Shown one piece after another: positions 63,505 to 64,000 of a stretch of DNA of 64,000 nucleotides. This DNA is from Deinococcus multiflagellatus (GTDB lineage Bacteria > Deinococcota > Deinococci > Deinococcales > Deinococcaceae). Where the stretch lies: assembly GCF_020166415.1 (NCBI RefSeq), contig NZ_JAIQXV010000004.1, positions 186,001 to 250,000 of the forward strand. The letters run 5' to 3'. The translations under genes were made by a program, and so were the position numbers. The stretch's first letter is position 1; each line of letters begins with the position of its first letter. The notes under the pieces are model-generated. The model worked only from the letters and a program-made list of their open reading frames with translations. It did not search any database and had not been told where the DNA came from.

Positions 63505-64000
63505 GTGACGCGCCGCCCCTGAGCGCCCTGATCGGCGCGGCCCTGCTGGCCGCCGGGCGGCCGGTCAGCGCTGGGGACCTGGCCAGCGTCCTGGGCCTTC
63601 CTGAAGAGGCGGCGCGGCGCGAGGTCGAAGCCTTCAGCGCTCGCCTTAAGAAGGCGGGGCTGGGCTTTGAAGTGGAGGCCGTGGCAGGAGGCTACCGCTT
63701 TGTGGTGCCCCCGGCCCTGGCCAGCCACCTGACGCCGCTGCTGGCGCCGCCGCCCCTGCCGCCCCTGAGCAGCGCGGCGCTGGAGGTCCTGGCGGTGATC
63801 GCGTACCGCCAGCCGGTCACGCGCGCCGAGATTGAGGCGATGCGGGGCGGCAGTGCGAGTACCGTCGTGACCCTGCAGGAACGCGAACTGGTGAAGGTGG
63901 TGGGCCGGGCGGATTCGGTGGGCCAGCCCCTGCTGTACGGCACCACCGAACGTTTCTTGCTGGACTTCGGGCTGACCTCGCTGGCCGATCTGCCGCCGCT
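63501..64000 (+). CDS. scpB: Segregation and condensation protein ScpB (3' end outside window)
   Basis: A frame begins with a GTG at 63501 (GTGA overlap with the Sua5-type gene) and is open to the window end, 166 codons. It has two winged-helix domains: LSALIGAALLAAGRPVSAGD at the start, and the strongly conserved EVLAVIAYRQPVTRAEIEAM (about 98-117), with VTLQERELVKVVGRADSVGQ and LLYGTTERFLLDFGLTSLAD. ScpB with ScpA and SMC shapes chromosomes. The gene before it supplies the coupling; scpA is not visible in the window. Confidence 0.92.
   Translation, partial: MSDAPPLSALIGAALLAAGRPVSAGDLASVLGLPEEAARREVEAFSARLKKAGLGFEVEAVAGGYRFVVPPALASHLTPLLAPPPLPPLSSAALEVLAVIAYRQPVTRAEIEAMRGGSASTVVTLQERELVKVVGRADSVGQPLLYGTTERFLLDFGLTSLADLPP

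Overview
The window is high-GC bacterial DNA that fits a Deinococcus (Deinococcota). The main reasons are protein families and wording typical of that genus, many genes whose start codon lies 5 to 10 bases after a TANNNT -10 box (leaderless or nearly leaderless transcripts), and dispersed hairpin repeats resembling the small non-coding repeats described in Deinococcus. The genus call is an inference from content; no 16S rRNA or other marker gene is present.

Layout. 1-16 kb: end of a phosphosugar isomerase, an NrtR-like Nudix regulator, glycogen debranching enzyme, infC, a glutaredoxin, two DUF805 membrane proteins around a metallophosphoesterase, a small-molecule kinase, two GNAT acetyltransferases, a PH-domain membrane protein, thrS behind what looks like a leader-peptide attenuator, a PadR/HAAS-type pair, a DsbA-like thioredoxin protein and a glycerophosphodiesterase. 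17-25 kb: tRNA-Cys and tRNA-Val, a PIN-TRAM membrane protein, sbcC/sbcD, ybaB and recR (a DNA-repair-rich stretch). 24.7-29.7 kb: cell-envelope genes (deacetylase, MFS permease, two glycosyltransferases, a YkoP-like protein). 29.7-31 kb: a scar with an IS3 OrfA remnant and an ORFan. 31-36.6 kb: a large GAF/PAS histidine kinase, its NarL-type regulator, and an orphan peptide-type ABC substrate-binding lipoprotein.

36.9-44 kb is the most unusual region. After hslO there are a nucleotidyltransferase fused to a lasso-peptide-B2-like protease, an HPr-kinase-like protein, a PqqD-type recognition protein, and a 55-residue ORF with the lasso leader motif YxxPxLxxxGxxxxxT. No asparagine-synthetase-like cyclase is present, and the predicted core has no acidic residue at positions 7-9. 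The end of this precursor gene carries the ribosome site and start codon of a 1135-residue secreted ExeM/NucH-type nuclease.

44-64 kb: a GrpB-aminoglycoside-nucleotidyltransferase fusion, an HtrA protease, a CCA-enzyme-family nucleotidyltransferase, a site-2 protease, a hemolysin-III family protein, guaB interrupted by a full-length intein at the catalytic-cysteine loop, tRNA-Ala, envelope/secreted proteins, a metallo-hydrolase, a GGEEF protein, murA, a small ribbon-helix-helix-like protein, pilC, a Sua5/YrdC protein, and the start of scpB.

Two kinds of spacer structure recur: hairpin elements of about 120-175 bp with terminal inverted repeats, sometimes fitting exactly between a stop and a start codon, and short arrays of 7-base units at gene ends.
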